A DNA stretch of 12,010 nucleotides from Oscillospiraceae bacterium (GTDB lineage: Bacteria > Bacillota_A > Clostridia > Oscillospirales > WRJC01). The position numbers and the translations under genes are program-made. The DNA is taken from NCBI GenBank assembly GCA_009785015.1, contig WQXD01000085.1:1-12010 (forward strand), given 5' to 3'. Below, piece by piece: positions 1 through 6,925 of the stretch (position 1 is its first letter; every line of letters begins with the position of its first letter). The notes beneath the pieces are model-generated. The model saw only the letters and a list, made by a program, of their open reading frames with translations, had not been told where the DNA came from and ran no database searches.

Positions 1-1046
1 CCAAAGCCGCTGAAAAAATAGCGATAGGTGAGAAGATAACAAAAGGACACGGCGCGGGGGCGAATCCCGATATAGGAGTAAAAGCGGCCGAGGAAAGCGC
101 GGAGGAGATCGCAACTTCGATAAGGGGAGCCGACATGGTTTTTATCACGGCGGGCATGGGAGGAGGAACCGGGACGGGCGCCGCTCCCGTGATTGCCAAG
201 CTGGCCCGGGAACAGGGCATACTCACCGTGGGTATAGTCACCAAGCCGTTCGCTTTCGAAGGGCAGAGGAGGGCGCAGCAGGCAAACAAAGGCATTGAGG
301 AGCTCAGAAAGCAAGTGGACTCTCTGATAGTCATCCCAAACGAACGCCTGAAAATCATTTCGCAGGAGAAGATAACCCTGATGAACGCTTTCCAGAAAGC
401 GGACGATGTTTTGAAAACGGGAGTACAAAGCATATCCGACTTGATAAACATCCGCGGATACATAAACTTGGATTTCGCAGATTTGCAGTCCGCCATGCAA
501 AACGCGGGGCTCGCGCACATGGGGCTCGGAAGCGGCAAAGGCAAAGAAAAAGCGGAATTGGCGGCGACGATGGCCACTTCATCGGCCCTGCTCGAATCTT
601 CGATAAAAGGAGCTAAGAAATTGGTCGTAAATATAACCGTTTCGCCGGATATAGACCTGGAAGACACGGACGTGGCCATGACAAAAGTCCGGTCCGACGC
701 GCACCCGGAGGCCGATATAATATTCGGCGTGGCGTTTGAAGCCGACATGGAAGACGAAATGAAGATTACTATAATAGCGACCGGATTCGACGAGACGGGA
801 TATGACGAAGAAGCAGGGAGCGCCGGTTCGCTTTCAGGATTGGACAGAGCAAGAAGCGCCCCCGTTTATCAGCCGATGGCGGCCACTCAAAAAAGCGCGA
901 AACCCCAAAGCCGGGAAAAAGCGGATCAATCCAAAACCAATTCCAAAGAAAAAGAGAGCTCTCCTTCGGAGGAAGACGATATCGGGGATTTTGACAGCGT
1001 CATGGATATCCTCAAGCAAAACAAGAAAAATCTCTACGACGAGTAA
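1..1046 (+). CDS. ftsZ: Cell division protein FtsZ (5' end missing)
   Basis: FtsZ is the tubulin-like GTPase that polymerises at midcell into the Z-ring, the scaffold for bacterial division. The window opens inside the gene; the first complete codon is at base 3. Comparison with the family suggests about 65 N-terminal residues are missing, including the first nucleotide-binding loop. Visible hallmarks in order are a [12 protein letters not shown] stretch near base 48, the tubulin signature GGGTGTG near bases 159-179, the T7-loop NLDFAD at 465-482 (catalytic Asp residues supplied to the neighbouring subunit), and the second-domain end IIATGFDE near 768-790. A low-complexity linker rich in Ser, Lys and Glu follows. 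The last residues are [20 protein letters not shown], which is not the usual C-terminal peptide of the D-I-P-x-F-L-R-x-R kind. No GC-rich terminator follows the stop. Identity is certain from the motifs; only the C-terminal tail is unusual. Confidence 0.97.
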   Translation, partial: KAAEKIAIGEKITKGHGAGANPDIGVKAAEESAEEIATSIRGADMVFITAGMGGGTGTGAAPVIAKLAREQGILTVGIVTKPFAFEGQRRAQQANKGIEELRKQVDSLIVIPNERLKIISQEKITLMNAFQKADDVLKTGVQSISDLINIRGYINLDFADLQSAMQNAGLAHMGLGSGKGKEKAELAATMATSSALLESSIKGAKKLVVNITVSPDIDLEDTDVAMTKVRSDAHPEADIIFGVAFEADMEDEMKITIIATGFDETGYDEEAGSAGSLSGLDRARSAPVYQPMAATQKSAKPQSREKADQSKTNSKEKESSPSEEDDIGDFDSVMDILKQNKKNLYDE

Positions 1047-1073
1047 AATTTTTTAATATTTCTCGCAAATCCC

Positions 1074-1102
1074 TTGCAATTCGCGTTATAATGTGATATA
1101 AT
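1074..1102 (+). promoter_or_regulatory. Sigma-A promoter for rpmB, extended -10
   Basis: TTGCAA (1074-1079) and TATAAT (1097-1102) are separated by exactly 17 bases, and TGA directly before the -10 gives an extended -10 element. A second TATAAT lies 10 bases upstream (1087-1092) but has no matching -35. Transcription should start near 1109, leaving a leader of about 50 bases before rpmB, so rpmB need not depend on ftsZ transcription. Confidence 0.8.
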
Positions 1103-1157
1103 GTACCGTAGTGTATCCATAATTGCATTTTAACTTCAGAGGGGAGGTTGTTTTGTC

Positions 1158-1349
1158 GTGGCAAAATGTGAATTTTGCGGGAAGGGCGTTTCTTTCGGGC
1201 ACAATGTGTCGCATTCCGAGAGGAAAACAAACAGGGCCTGGAAACCGAACATAAGAAAAGTAAAAGCTCTTGTAAAAGGTTCGCCCAAAACGGTGAGCGT
1301 GTGCGCCCGCTGTTTGAAGACGGACGGGACTGTGACGAGAGCTTTGTGA
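1158..1349 (+). CDS. rpmB: 50S ribosomal protein L28 (bL28)
   Basis: bL28 is a small basic protein of the large ribosomal subunit. The 63-residue length is usual for Bacillota. The start KCEFCGKG and the stretch SHSERKTNRAWKPNIRKV are characteristic of the family. This is the zinc-binding (C+) form: Cys4 and Cys7 form one CxxC and Cys49 and Cys52 another. The start codon is GTG, chosen because it gives the canonical N-terminus and lies 10 bases after a strong GGAGG ribosome binding site at 1143-1147. The gene has its own promoter and a probable terminator, so it looks monocistronic between ftsZ and a convergent WG-repeat gene. The four-cysteine form suggests the organism is not restricted to a zinc-independent L28 variant. 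Identification is secure. Confidence 0.97.
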   Translation: MAKCEFCGKGVSFGHNVSHSERKTNRAWKPNIRKVKALVKGSPKTVSVCARCLKTDGTVTRAL

Positions 1350-1377
1350 TGGGGGTTTGTCAAGTCGCAAATATAAG

Positions 1378-1419
1378 AAGACGCATGAAAATATCGAAAG
1401 TTGTCAGCGCGTCTTTTTT
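1378..1419 (+). terminator. Probable rho-independent terminator after rpmB
   Basis: The 7-bp stem AAGACGC (1378-1384) pairs with GCGTCTT (1409-1415) and runs into a six-T tract (1414-1419). The loop is long, about 24 bases, though three further pairs (TGA with TCA) can form inside it. It lies between the rpmB stop and the end of the convergent WG-repeat gene, the right place for a terminator. The long loop lowers confidence, and no good T tract follows the stem in the minus direction. Confidence 0.5.
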
Positions 1420-1426
1420 GTTTTGG

Positions 1427-2611
1427 TCATTCCATCACCATCGAAAGGCCGTAATAATTGATCGAATCGTTGTTTTCGTATTTTATTTCTATCACGATAT
1501 TTCCTTTTTTGTCGATGACCCCGACATTGTTTTCAAGCCTCACGATAGCCAGCCCGGATTCGAAATCCGATATCGCGTAATACTGCGGGTTTATTATATA
1601 TCTGCCTTTTTTGTCTATGACCCCCCATTTGTCCCCCACGGAAACCGCCGCAAACCCGTTTTTGAAATTCCTGTACCCGGCAAACTGCGCGCTTATCACT
1701 TTTTCGCCTTTTTTATTTATCACAAAATAGGCGCCGTCATCTTCCGCAGCGAAAGCCAGCCCTTCGGAAAAATCGGAACAATCCGAATACGCGGCGTATA
1801 TCACATAAGCGCCTTGTTTATCTATATACCCGTACAGCCCGTTTTGGCTTATTCTTGCCAAATCTTCGGAAAAAGCCGCCGCGTTTTTAAATTTAAAGCC
1901 GATCACCGTTTTGCCCTTTTTGTCTATATACCCATAATTGTCGCCTTTTTTGGCCAAAATGAGCGGATTGACAAACGATTTATCCGTCTTCTGATATTCG
2001 ATTTCGGTTATATTCGCGCCTTTTTTGTCGATGAGGCCCCACAAACCGTCTTTTTCCACCGCCGCCAGCCCGTTTGAAAAATTGGAGGCGGCATCGTATT
2101 GCGGGTTTATTTTTAAAACGCCTTTTTTGTCTATATATCCCCACAGACCGCCGATTTTTACAGCGGCCAAGCCTTCGTTGAAACTGTACGCGTCCCCGAA
2201 TTTCGCCGGGATTTCGAAATCGCCGTCCGTATTTATATATCCGTAATTGCCGTCAATCGACACCACGGCCAATTTTTCCGAAAAGGCGCGCGCCGAATCG
2301 AAAGACATGCTTATCCTTTGATTCCCCGTTTTGTCTATATATCCGTATTTGCCCGCCGAACAGACGGCTGCGAGTTTTTCGGAAAACGAATATATTCTCT
2401 CATCGTACCGGGGAGCAACCATTATCTTCCCCGTTTTGTCCATGAACCCGAATTTGCCGCCTTCCATGAATGAAAACCCGACGAGCTTTAATTTGCTGTT
2501 TTTCGGAAGATTTCCCGCAAGCAGGTTTACAAATACGATAAACAGTATGACGCAAACCAAAATCAGCAGATTGTTGTTTCTCAATTTTTTGTTTTGTTTG
2601 TCAACAGGCAT
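1427..2611 (-). CDS. Membrane-anchored WG-repeat protein
   Basis: This 394-residue protein has a short basic N-terminus, one hydrophobic membrane segment (residues about 15-33) and then an array of WG repeats for almost the whole of its length. Ten units are visible, each with a core like GLWGYIDKKG, spaced about 34-35 residues apart. Between cores lie recurring F-S-E-x-L-A and P-x-Y segments. WG repeats (Pfam WG_beta_rep) form beta-rich domains of poorly known function, seen in many secreted or surface proteins of Bacillota and Bacteroidota. With an uncleaved-looking anchor and positive residues before it, the array is probably outside the membrane. I chose the ATG at 2611 over an in-frame TTG at 2617 because the ribosome binding site GGCGGGTG lies 7 bases before the ATG but only 1 base from the TTG. 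The gene is divergent from the XRE-ppk1 operon, with its own promoter. No specific ligand can be inferred. Repeat 8 lacks the aromatic-Gly core (AYFVINKKG) and looks degenerate. Confidence 0.9.
   Translation of the reverse strand: MPVDKQNKKLRNNNLLILVCVILFIVFVNLLAGNLPKNSKLKLVGFSFMEGGKFGFMDKTGKIMVAPRYDERIYSFSEKLAAVCSAGKYGYIDKTGNQRISMSFDSARAFSEKLAVVSIDGNYGYINTDGDFEIPAKFGDAYSFNEGLAAVKIGGLWGYIDKKGVLKINPQYDAASNFSNGLAAVEKDGLWGLIDKKGANITEIEYQKTDKSFVNPLILAKKGDNYGYIDKKGKTVIGFKFKNAAAFSEDLARISQNGLYGYIDKQGAYVIYAAYSDCSDFSEGLAFAAEDDGAYFVINKKGEKVISAQFAGYRNFKNGFAAVSVGDKWGVIDKKGRYIINPQYYAISDFESGLAIVRLENNVGVIDKKGNIVIEIKYENNDSINYYGLSMVME
1500..2455 (-). repeat. DNA-level tandem array encoding WG repeats (period about 102-105 bases)
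   Basis: On the plus strand a segment close to CCTTTTTTGTCTATATATCC recurs near 1503, 1605, 1707, 1812, 1914, 2019, 2121, 2226, 2326 and 2429. This is the reverse complement of the GYIDKKG core codons. The copies are diverged between units, so this is an old protein repeat rather than a recent expansion, but the near-identical cores could support recombination that changes copy number. Confidence 0.8.
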
Positions 2612-2618
2612 ACCCAAT

Positions 2619-2626
2619 CACCCGCC
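2619..2626 (-). promoter_or_regulatory. Ribosome binding site that fixes the WG-repeat gene start
   Basis: Read on the minus strand, GGCGGGTG lies 7 bases before ATG at 2611 and 1 base before the alternative TTG at 2617. The same GGCGGG-type sequence, 8 bases before ATG, serves the divergent regulator gene, which supports the ATG start. Confidence 0.6.
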
Positions 2627-2654
2627 AAAGATATAAAAATATAATGATATATAT

Positions 2655-2683
2655 ATTTTAAAATATAGCGTATGTTTTGTCAA
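2655..2683 (-). promoter_or_regulatory. Sigma-A promoter of the WG-repeat gene
   Basis: On the minus strand, TTGACA (2683-2678) and TAAAAT (2660-2655) are separated by 17 bases. Transcription should start near 2648, giving a leader of about 35 bases. The -10 lies within a perfect 16-bp AT palindrome (2652-2667), which may be chance in such AT-rich DNA. Confidence 0.75.
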
Positions 2684-2713
2684 GCTTTATTTTTAATTTT
2701 GGCCTCCAAACAC

Positions 2714-2742
2714 TTGACATTTTGATCAATATCGTATATAAT
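2714..2742 (+). promoter_or_regulatory. Consensus sigma-A promoter of the XRE-ppk1 operon
   Basis: TTGACA (2714-2719) and TATAAT (2737-2742) are both perfect consensus and 17 bases apart, so the intrinsic strength should be high. The expected start is near 2749. The -10 overlaps the left end of a long inverted repeat, which implies that such a strong promoter is held in check by a repressor. The TTGATCAA palindrome at 2722-2729 in the spacer is a possible secondary site. Confidence 0.85.
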
Positions 2743-2768
2743 CAAAGTAAACTGTATTTACTTTGATT
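2740..2768. promoter_or_regulatory. Perfect 12-bp inverted repeat: candidate operator
   Basis: AATCAAAGTAAA (2740-2751) and TTTACTTTGATT (2757-2768) are exact reverse complements around the five-base centre CTGTA. The site covers the end of the -10 box and the predicted transcription start. Most of the left arm lies at or upstream of the start (about 2749), so a full RNA hairpin would not be made; this favours a DNA operator over an attenuator. The obvious candidate ligand is the XRE-family protein encoded immediately downstream (autoregulation), but that is inference. Confidence 0.7.
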
Positions 2769-2799
2769 TTTGGTTTGTTAAAAAGGCGGGGAATTTGAA

Positions 2800-3687
2800 A
2801 TGGGAGACACGAACAAAATAAAGGAATTGAGCTTGGGCAAAAAAATACGCCAGATAAGGATAGACAAAAAAATAACGCAGCAGGAGCTTGTGGGGGATTT
2901 CATCACCCGCAATATGCTGAGTCAGATCGAAAACGATGTCGCCAGCCCCTCAATAAAAACGCTTCAGAAAATAGCGGAGAGCCTGGAAGTTCCGTTGTCT
3001 TTTCTGATGACGGGGGAGCACGACGAAGAATTCAATAAAAACTACGAATTTGACGACATCGAAACGATAAGCATAAAAGCCAAAAAAGTATATTTCGCGG
3101 GCGATTACAGGGAATATATCGATATAGCCGAAAATTACCCTCAGATAACCGAAAATAAGGAGAATGCGCTAATTCTGGGGATAGCGTGTCTGGAGGCGGC
3201 GCTTGAGGCTTTTGTCGGCGGCGACAAAAGCAAATGCCTTGAATACTGCAAAAAAGGAGAATCCTGCGCAAATAATCTGGGCGAGCTTTTCGCGGGCAGG
3301 CATATAAAGCGCCAGACGGAACTGTATAAATATTTGTGCCAGCCCGTTTTGACAGAAGACGGGGAGGAATACAGATCCGCGAAAGCCGGCGTCAATTCCG
3401 ACAATTTCATAAAAAAAACGTTTGACGAAAACGGGATATGCAGGCAAAACATACTCGCGGCGAACAGAGCCCTGAAAACAGGCGACGCCAGAGAAGCCAT
3501 AGACTATCTGCGCGAAGCGGAGACATATTTGGAAAATTTCGCCAAACATCCCTACAAAAAGGATTTATACAAACTGTTTGAAATGGTTTTCGTAAAAAAC
3601 GAGGATTACAAAAACGCGCATTTGTACAGCTCCAAAATTCTGGAGCTGTACACCGAGCAAAACAAAAACAACGAAAGAGAACTGTAA
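2800..3687 (+). CDS. XRE-family transcriptional regulator with helical (TPR-like) C-terminal domain
   Basis: A 295-residue cytoplasmic DNA-binding protein. Residues about 12-69 form an XRE/Cro-type helix-turn-helix: LGKKIRQIR, then KKITQQEL, and the recognition helix around FITRNMLSQIEND with the typical SPSIKTLQKIAESLEVP close. The remaining 220 residues are alpha-helical with alternating small and aromatic residues (for example AKKVYFAGDYREYIDIAENY near 94-113 and ALKTGDAREAIDYLREAETYL in the C-terminal third), as in TPR repeats. HTH plus TPR is the layout of the RRNPP regulators (Rgg, PlcR, PrgX, NprR), many of which respond to short peptides; membership is plausible but not shown by the sequence. 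The ATG lies 8 bases after GGCGGGG. The stop is 3 bases before ppk1, so the two are surely co-transcribed and probably translationally coupled. No adjacent short gene for a secreted signal peptide was found. The palindrome at its promoter suggests it represses or activates its own operon. Confidence 0.88.
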   Translation: MGDTNKIKELSLGKKIRQIRIDKKITQQELVGDFITRNMLSQIENDVASPSIKTLQKIAESLEVPLSFLMTGEHDEEFNKNYEFDDIETISIKAKKVYFAGDYREYIDIAENYPQITENKENALILGIACLEAALEAFVGGDKSKCLEYCKKGESCANNLGELFAGRHIKRQTELYKYLCQPVLTEDGEEYRSAKAGVNSDNFIKKTFDENGICRQNILAANRALKTGDAREAIDYLREAETYLENFAKHPYKKDLYKLFEMVFVKNEDYKNAHLYSSKILELYTEQNKNNEREL

Positions 3688-3690
3688 AAA

Positions 3691-5811
3691 ATGAAAGACA
3701 ACGATTTAAAAGGCTATTTCGCCAACAGAGAACTGTCCTTTTTGAATTTCAACAGGAGGGTGTTGGAAGAAGCGGGTGAGGCGGAAGTTCCGCTATTGGA
3801 AAAATACAAATTTATCGCCATATTCCATTCCAATCTGGACGAATTTTACATGATCAGGGTGGGCAGCCTGTATGAAAAATCCCTGCTGTGCGACGAGGCG
3901 CTCAACGACAACAAAACGGGCTGGAGCCCCGAGCGGCAGCTCAGGGAAATTTACGGCGCGACCGGGGGCATATACGAAAAAGCGGACAAGATGTTCTGGG
4001 ATACCACCGCTTTGCTTGAGGAAAAGAATATAAAATACTGCAAATTTGAAAATCTCGGCGAAAACGAAAAAAAATGGCTCAAAAGTTATTTCAAGCGGGA
4101 GATCATGCCGCTTTTATCCCCTCAGATAATAGACTCCAAACACCCTTTTCCCCATTTGTTCAACAAACAGACATACGTGCTCTTAGAAATAACCCACAAC
4201 GGCAAAAATTCATACGGTATCATATCCCAAAACAAAAATATAGAGAGAATAATCAAAATCCCGGGAGGTCCGGATGAAAATAAACCCGCCTACAAATATA
4301 TCCTGTCTGAGGATATCATATACCGTTACGCGAAAGAACTTTTCAAAAAACATAAAATCATCTCGAAATTCATAATACGGATAACGCGGAACGCCGACAT
4401 GACCGTCGAAAATTCGTTTGCCGACTACGAGAGTTCCGACGTCAATATAGACTACAGGGCGTATATGAACGAAACGCTCAAAAAAAGGGGCAAGCTGGCC
4501 CCTGTCAGAATCCAGATATCCGACGCCTATAAAAACAGGCTGAATGCCACAAAAAAATATCTGTGCCACAAATTGAATTTGAGCGAAGCGCAGGTGTTTG
4601 TCACGGGGGCCCCGCTCGACATGAATTTCATTTTTTCGCTCGGGACCAAAATAGAAAAGGCAAATATGCAAATTCCAACGCACGATATGTCATACCGTCC
4701 GATCAATCCCATATTTCCGAAAAAAATCGACGGGGCAAATTCCGTGACCAAAACCATAGAAGCGGGAAAGGATATATTCTTGCATTTTCCCCGCCACACG
4801 ATGAAGGCGTACCTGAAGCTTTTGGAGGAAACGGTGTACGACCAAAACGTCATGAGCGTGAAAATAACGCTCTACAGGCTGAGCGAAAATTCGCAGATCA
4901 TAAACTATCTCTGCAGGCTCGCCGAAATGGGAAAGGACGTCACGGTGGTAGTCGAGCTTCAGGCGCGCTTTGACGAGGAGAACAATATAAACTGGTCAAA
5001 AAGGCTCGAGGAAGCGGGCTGCAATGTCATATATGGGATAGACGGGTATAAAATCCATTCGAAAATAACGCTCATAACAAAAAAATCCGGCAACGACATA
5101 ACATATATAACCCATATAGGAACGGGCAACTACAACGAAAACACCGCCAGATTGTACACCGATGTGGGAATTATCACCTCTGACGAAAATATAGGGGCGG
5201 ACGCGCTGAAATTTTTCAATTCGATCACCACGGCCGACCCCGCCGACGACTACAAGTGCCTCTTGGTGGCTCCCCTGCGCTTCAAAAGCGAAATAATAAA
5301 ATTTATCCGGTCCGAAGCCGAAAACGTGGCGGCGGGCAAGGGCGGGCACATAAAATTAAAAATGAATTCCCTGACGGACAAGGAAATAATGGAGGAATTG
5401 GTAAAGGCCTCCCAAAACGGCGTGAAGGTGGATTTGTTGGTGAGGGGGATATGCTGCCTGCTCCCAAAAATCCCGGGCAGGACCGAAAATATAAAAGTGA
5501 TAAGCGTGGTGGGCAGGTTTTTGGAACATTCGCGCATATTCATATTCAAAAATAACGGCACATATATAAGCTCCGCGGATCTGATGACCAGAAACACTTC
5601 GAGGCGGCTTGAAATCGCCGCCCCGATATTCGACGAAAAGATAAAAGCCGAGCTCGAGCGCGTATTCGATTTGTATTTCGCGGACAATGTAAAAGCGCGC
5701 GAGATCTGCCAGAACGGCGCCTATAAAAAAGTGGGGGATCTTTCAAACGGCCGCACCGACGCGCAGGACGAATTATTTGTAAATATCAAAAACAATCCGG
5801 TTTTTGATTAA
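3691..5811 (+). CDS. ppk1: Polyphosphate kinase 1
   Basis: PPK1 reversibly transfers the gamma-phosphate of ATP to a growing inorganic polyphosphate chain, through a phosphohistidine intermediate. At 706 residues it has the full family length. The N-terminal domain shows YFANRELSFLNFNRRVLEEA, and HSNLDEFYMIRVG follows. The catalytic half carries the Mg-binding arginines in TLYRLSE (Arg396) and ARFDEENNINW (Arg426). The autophosphorylated His456 is in DGYKIHSKITLI, and the phospholipase-D-like THIGTGNYNENTARLYTDVG follows. In the last domain GRFLEHSRIFIF holds the second conserved His613. All expected catalytic residues are present, so the enzyme should be active. The ribosome binding site is weak (GAAAGAGA, 3673-3680), consistent with coupling to the upstream regulator. 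Polyphosphate serves as phosphate and energy store and in stress responses, so the linked regulator probably controls it. No Pho-box-like direct repeats were recognised at the promoter. The gene ends at a strong terminator. Confidence 0.97.
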   Translation: MKDNDLKGYFANRELSFLNFNRRVLEEAGEAEVPLLEKYKFIAIFHSNLDEFYMIRVGSLYEKSLLCDEALNDNKTGWSPERQLREIYGATGGIYEKADKMFWDTTALLEEKNIKYCKFENLGENEKKWLKSYFKREIMPLLSPQIIDSKHPFPHLFNKQTYVLLEITHNGKNSYGIISQNKNIERIIKIPGGPDENKPAYKYILSEDIIYRYAKELFKKHKIISKFIIRITRNADMTVENSFADYESSDVNIDYRAYMNETLKKRGKLAPVRIQISDAYKNRLNATKKYLCHKLNLSEAQVFVTGAPLDMNFIFSLGTKIEKANMQIPTHDMSYRPINPIFPKKIDGANSVTKTIEAGKDIFLHFPRHTMKAYLKLLEETVYDQNVMSVKITLYRLSENSQIINYLCRLAEMGKDVTVVVELQARFDEENNINWSKRLEEAGCNVIYGIDGYKIHSKITLITKKSGNDITYITHIGTGNYNENTARLYTDVGIITSDENIGADALKFFNSITTADPADDYKCLLVAPLRFKSEIIKFIRSEAENVAAGKGGHIKLKMNSLTDKEIMEELVKASQNGVKVDLLVRGICCLLPKIPGRTENIKVISVVGRFLEHSRIFIFKNNGTYISSADLMTRNTSRRLEIAAPIFDEKIKAELERVFDLYFADNVKAREICQNGAYKKVGDLSNGRTDAQDELFVNIKNNPVFD

Positions 5812-5829
5812 AATTTCAAGCAAAAAAAT

Positions 5830-5869
5830 AACCCCGCCGGAGCTGTGCGCCGGCAGGGGTTGTTTTTGA
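5830..5869. terminator. Bidirectional rho-independent terminator between ppk1 and a convergent gene
   Basis: GCCGG (5836-5840) pairs with CCGGC (5850-5854) around a nine-base loop. The stem continues as AACCCC with GGGGTT past one bulged A (5855). On the plus strand it is followed by GTTTTTG and more T, ending ppk1. On the minus strand it is followed by TTATTTTTTTG, ending the surface-protein gene at 5884. Confidence 0.9.
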
Positions 5870-5883
5870 TTTTTTTTGCCGCC

Positions 5884-6843
5884 TTATTTTACCGCGATTT
5901 TTTTCCTGAGCACGACAAAAGCCGAGGCCGCCAAAAGCGCCAAAACCACAAGCCCGAAGTCACCCGTGACCGGAGCAGCCGGGGTGGCCGGAGCCGGCGC
6001 TGCCGGTTCCGCTGGGGCGGCGGGGGCCTCCGGGGCCGGGGCCGGAACGTCGGGTGCGGGTTCTGGGTCGGGTTCCGGCGGAGGAGGAGGGGCGACATAG
6101 GTGAGCTCGTCGAGCAGGGTGATTTTGGCGAAGAGCGAGGCGTCCTTGCTCCGGTTACAGCCGGATGAGTACTCAAAGCCCTGCCTGTTGCCGTCGTCGG
6201 AAATACCGAACATGAAGTTGAATCCGAACACGGTGCCCGCAGCGGGAGTGGCGGGCAGGAATGTGGTCCACGGGATGGACACTTCATAGTTGATCTTGCC
6301 GCCGTCCAAGATGATGGAATAGTTGTGGCCCTCGATCATCTCGTATTCGTCCCTGCCGTTGGAGTCGGAGCCCTGCGCCCAGATGTTGGAGAGCTGGCGT
6401 CCGGACACGTGGTTTCTCGCCAGGCCTATCTCGAGCCTGTCGCCGCCTTCGGCGTCAGCGGTCGAAGCTGAAATCTGTATGCACGACTGGTTCCAGATGT
6501 TGCCCGTGTCGTCGGGGTCGTCGTGCTCGCAGTAGTAGTACTGCGAACCGTTGCCGCTGATGAACACATAGAGGTTGTTCGCGTCATAGGACATATAGAG
6601 CTCGGGGATGTTCGCCACCAACCAGGCGTCGTAGTCGGAATCGGTGTAGAAATAGAAGTCATCTTGGACCGTCTCTATTTTGGCGTAGGCTTCAGCGTCG
6701 AGTTTGCCGTCTATGACAGGGGTCGCGGCCGCTTTTTTCACGGAGGTTTTGATGTTCTCGTTTACCAGCTCTATTTCCGCCGACACGGCGAGCGGAAGCG
6801 CGGCAAACGCTAAAACGAGTACGATTGCTATGAATTTTTTCAT
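5884..6843 (-). CDS. Secreted CBM9/DOMON-like surface protein with PVTGD anchor (paralog 1)
   Basis: A 319-residue exported protein. Residues 1-22 are a signal peptide (MKKF, hydrophobic core, cleavage after AVSA). Residues about 41-245 resemble the family 9 carbohydrate-binding module (CBM9-like, DOMON superfamily): TPVIDGKLDAEAYAKI at the start, ELYMSYDANNLYVFI, IWNQSCIQIS, EGGDRLEIGL and NYEVSIPWTTF. A Pro/Ala/Glu spacer covers about 250-290. The end is APVTGD (290-295), a hydrophobic segment and RKK, the layout of a sortase sorting signal with Ala in place of Leu. If so, the protein is fixed to the cell wall with its binding domain displayed. Cys121 and Cys229 match cysteines in the neighbouring paralog and may form a disulfide; Cys105 is unmatched. 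No catalytic domain is seen. GGAG lies 12 bases before the ATG. No clear promoter was found in the 82-base gap upstream, so it probably depends on read-through from the paralog. The sugar or other ligand is unknown. Confidence 0.85.
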   Translation of the reverse strand: MKKFIAIVLVLAFAALPLAVSAEIELVNENIKTSVKKAAATPVIDGKLDAEAYAKIETVQDDFYFYTDSDYDAWLVANIPELYMSYDANNLYVFISGNGSQYYYCEHDDPDDTGNIWNQSCIQISASTADAEGGDRLEIGLARNHVSGRQLSNIWAQGSDSNGRDEYEMIEGHNYSIILDGGKINYEVSIPWTTFLPATPAAGTVFGFNFMFGISDDGNRQGFEYSSGCNRSKDASLFAKITLLDELTYVAPPPPPEPDPEPAPDVPAPAPEAPAAPAEPAAPAPATPAAPVTGDFGLVVLALLAASAFVVLRKKIAVK

Positions 6844-6877
6844 GGTGTGTTGATTCTCCTTTTATTTACTTTTTAAA

Positions 6878-6917
6878 CAACCCCGCCGGATTCAATATCC
6901 GGCAGGGCTGTTTTTTT
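6878..6917. terminator. Terminator hairpin between the two surface-protein genes, near-copy of the one at 5830
   Basis: GCCGGAT (6885-6891) pairs with ATCCGGC (6897-6903) around the loop TCAAT, and CCC pairs with GGG past a bulged A (6904). The outer sequence AACCCCGCCGG and CCGGCAGGG is shared with the terminator at 5830-5869. The long T run (TGTTTTTTT) is on the plus side. In the minus direction, that of both flanking genes, only TTGTTTAAAA follows, so it should be leaky and could let part of the transcription continue into the downstream paralog. Confidence 0.75.
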
Positions 6918-6925
6918 CTATAGAA

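Noticed and set aside
1109..1157. Possible L28 autoregulatory leader or riboswitch before rpmB
   Set aside because: The leader is about 50 bases with no stable fold or known motif beyond a strong ribosome binding site.
1175..2077. 300-codon open frame on the plus strand across rpmB and the WG-repeat gene
   Set aside because: It is in another frame over rpmB and antisense to the WG repeats; its Tyr/Phe/Ile repeat pattern is only the complement of the repeat codons, and it has no ribosome binding site.
1427..2611. CRISPR-like periodic repeats
   Set aside because: The roughly 103-base period is the coding repeat of the WG protein; units are diverged and lie in an open frame.
2652..2667. 16-bp palindrome TATATTTTAAAATATA over the WG-gene -10
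   Set aside because: It is made only of A and T in very AT-rich DNA and is likely to arise by chance; not called an operator.
4210..4683. 157-codon minus-strand open frame inside ppk1
   Set aside because: Antisense to the conserved PPK1 middle domain; composition reflects the complement of ppk1 codons.
6865..6872. TTTACTTT, matching half of the ppk1-operon palindrome, in the leader of surface paralog 1
   Set aside because: Only eight bases, no inverted partner, and not at a promoter; probably chance.
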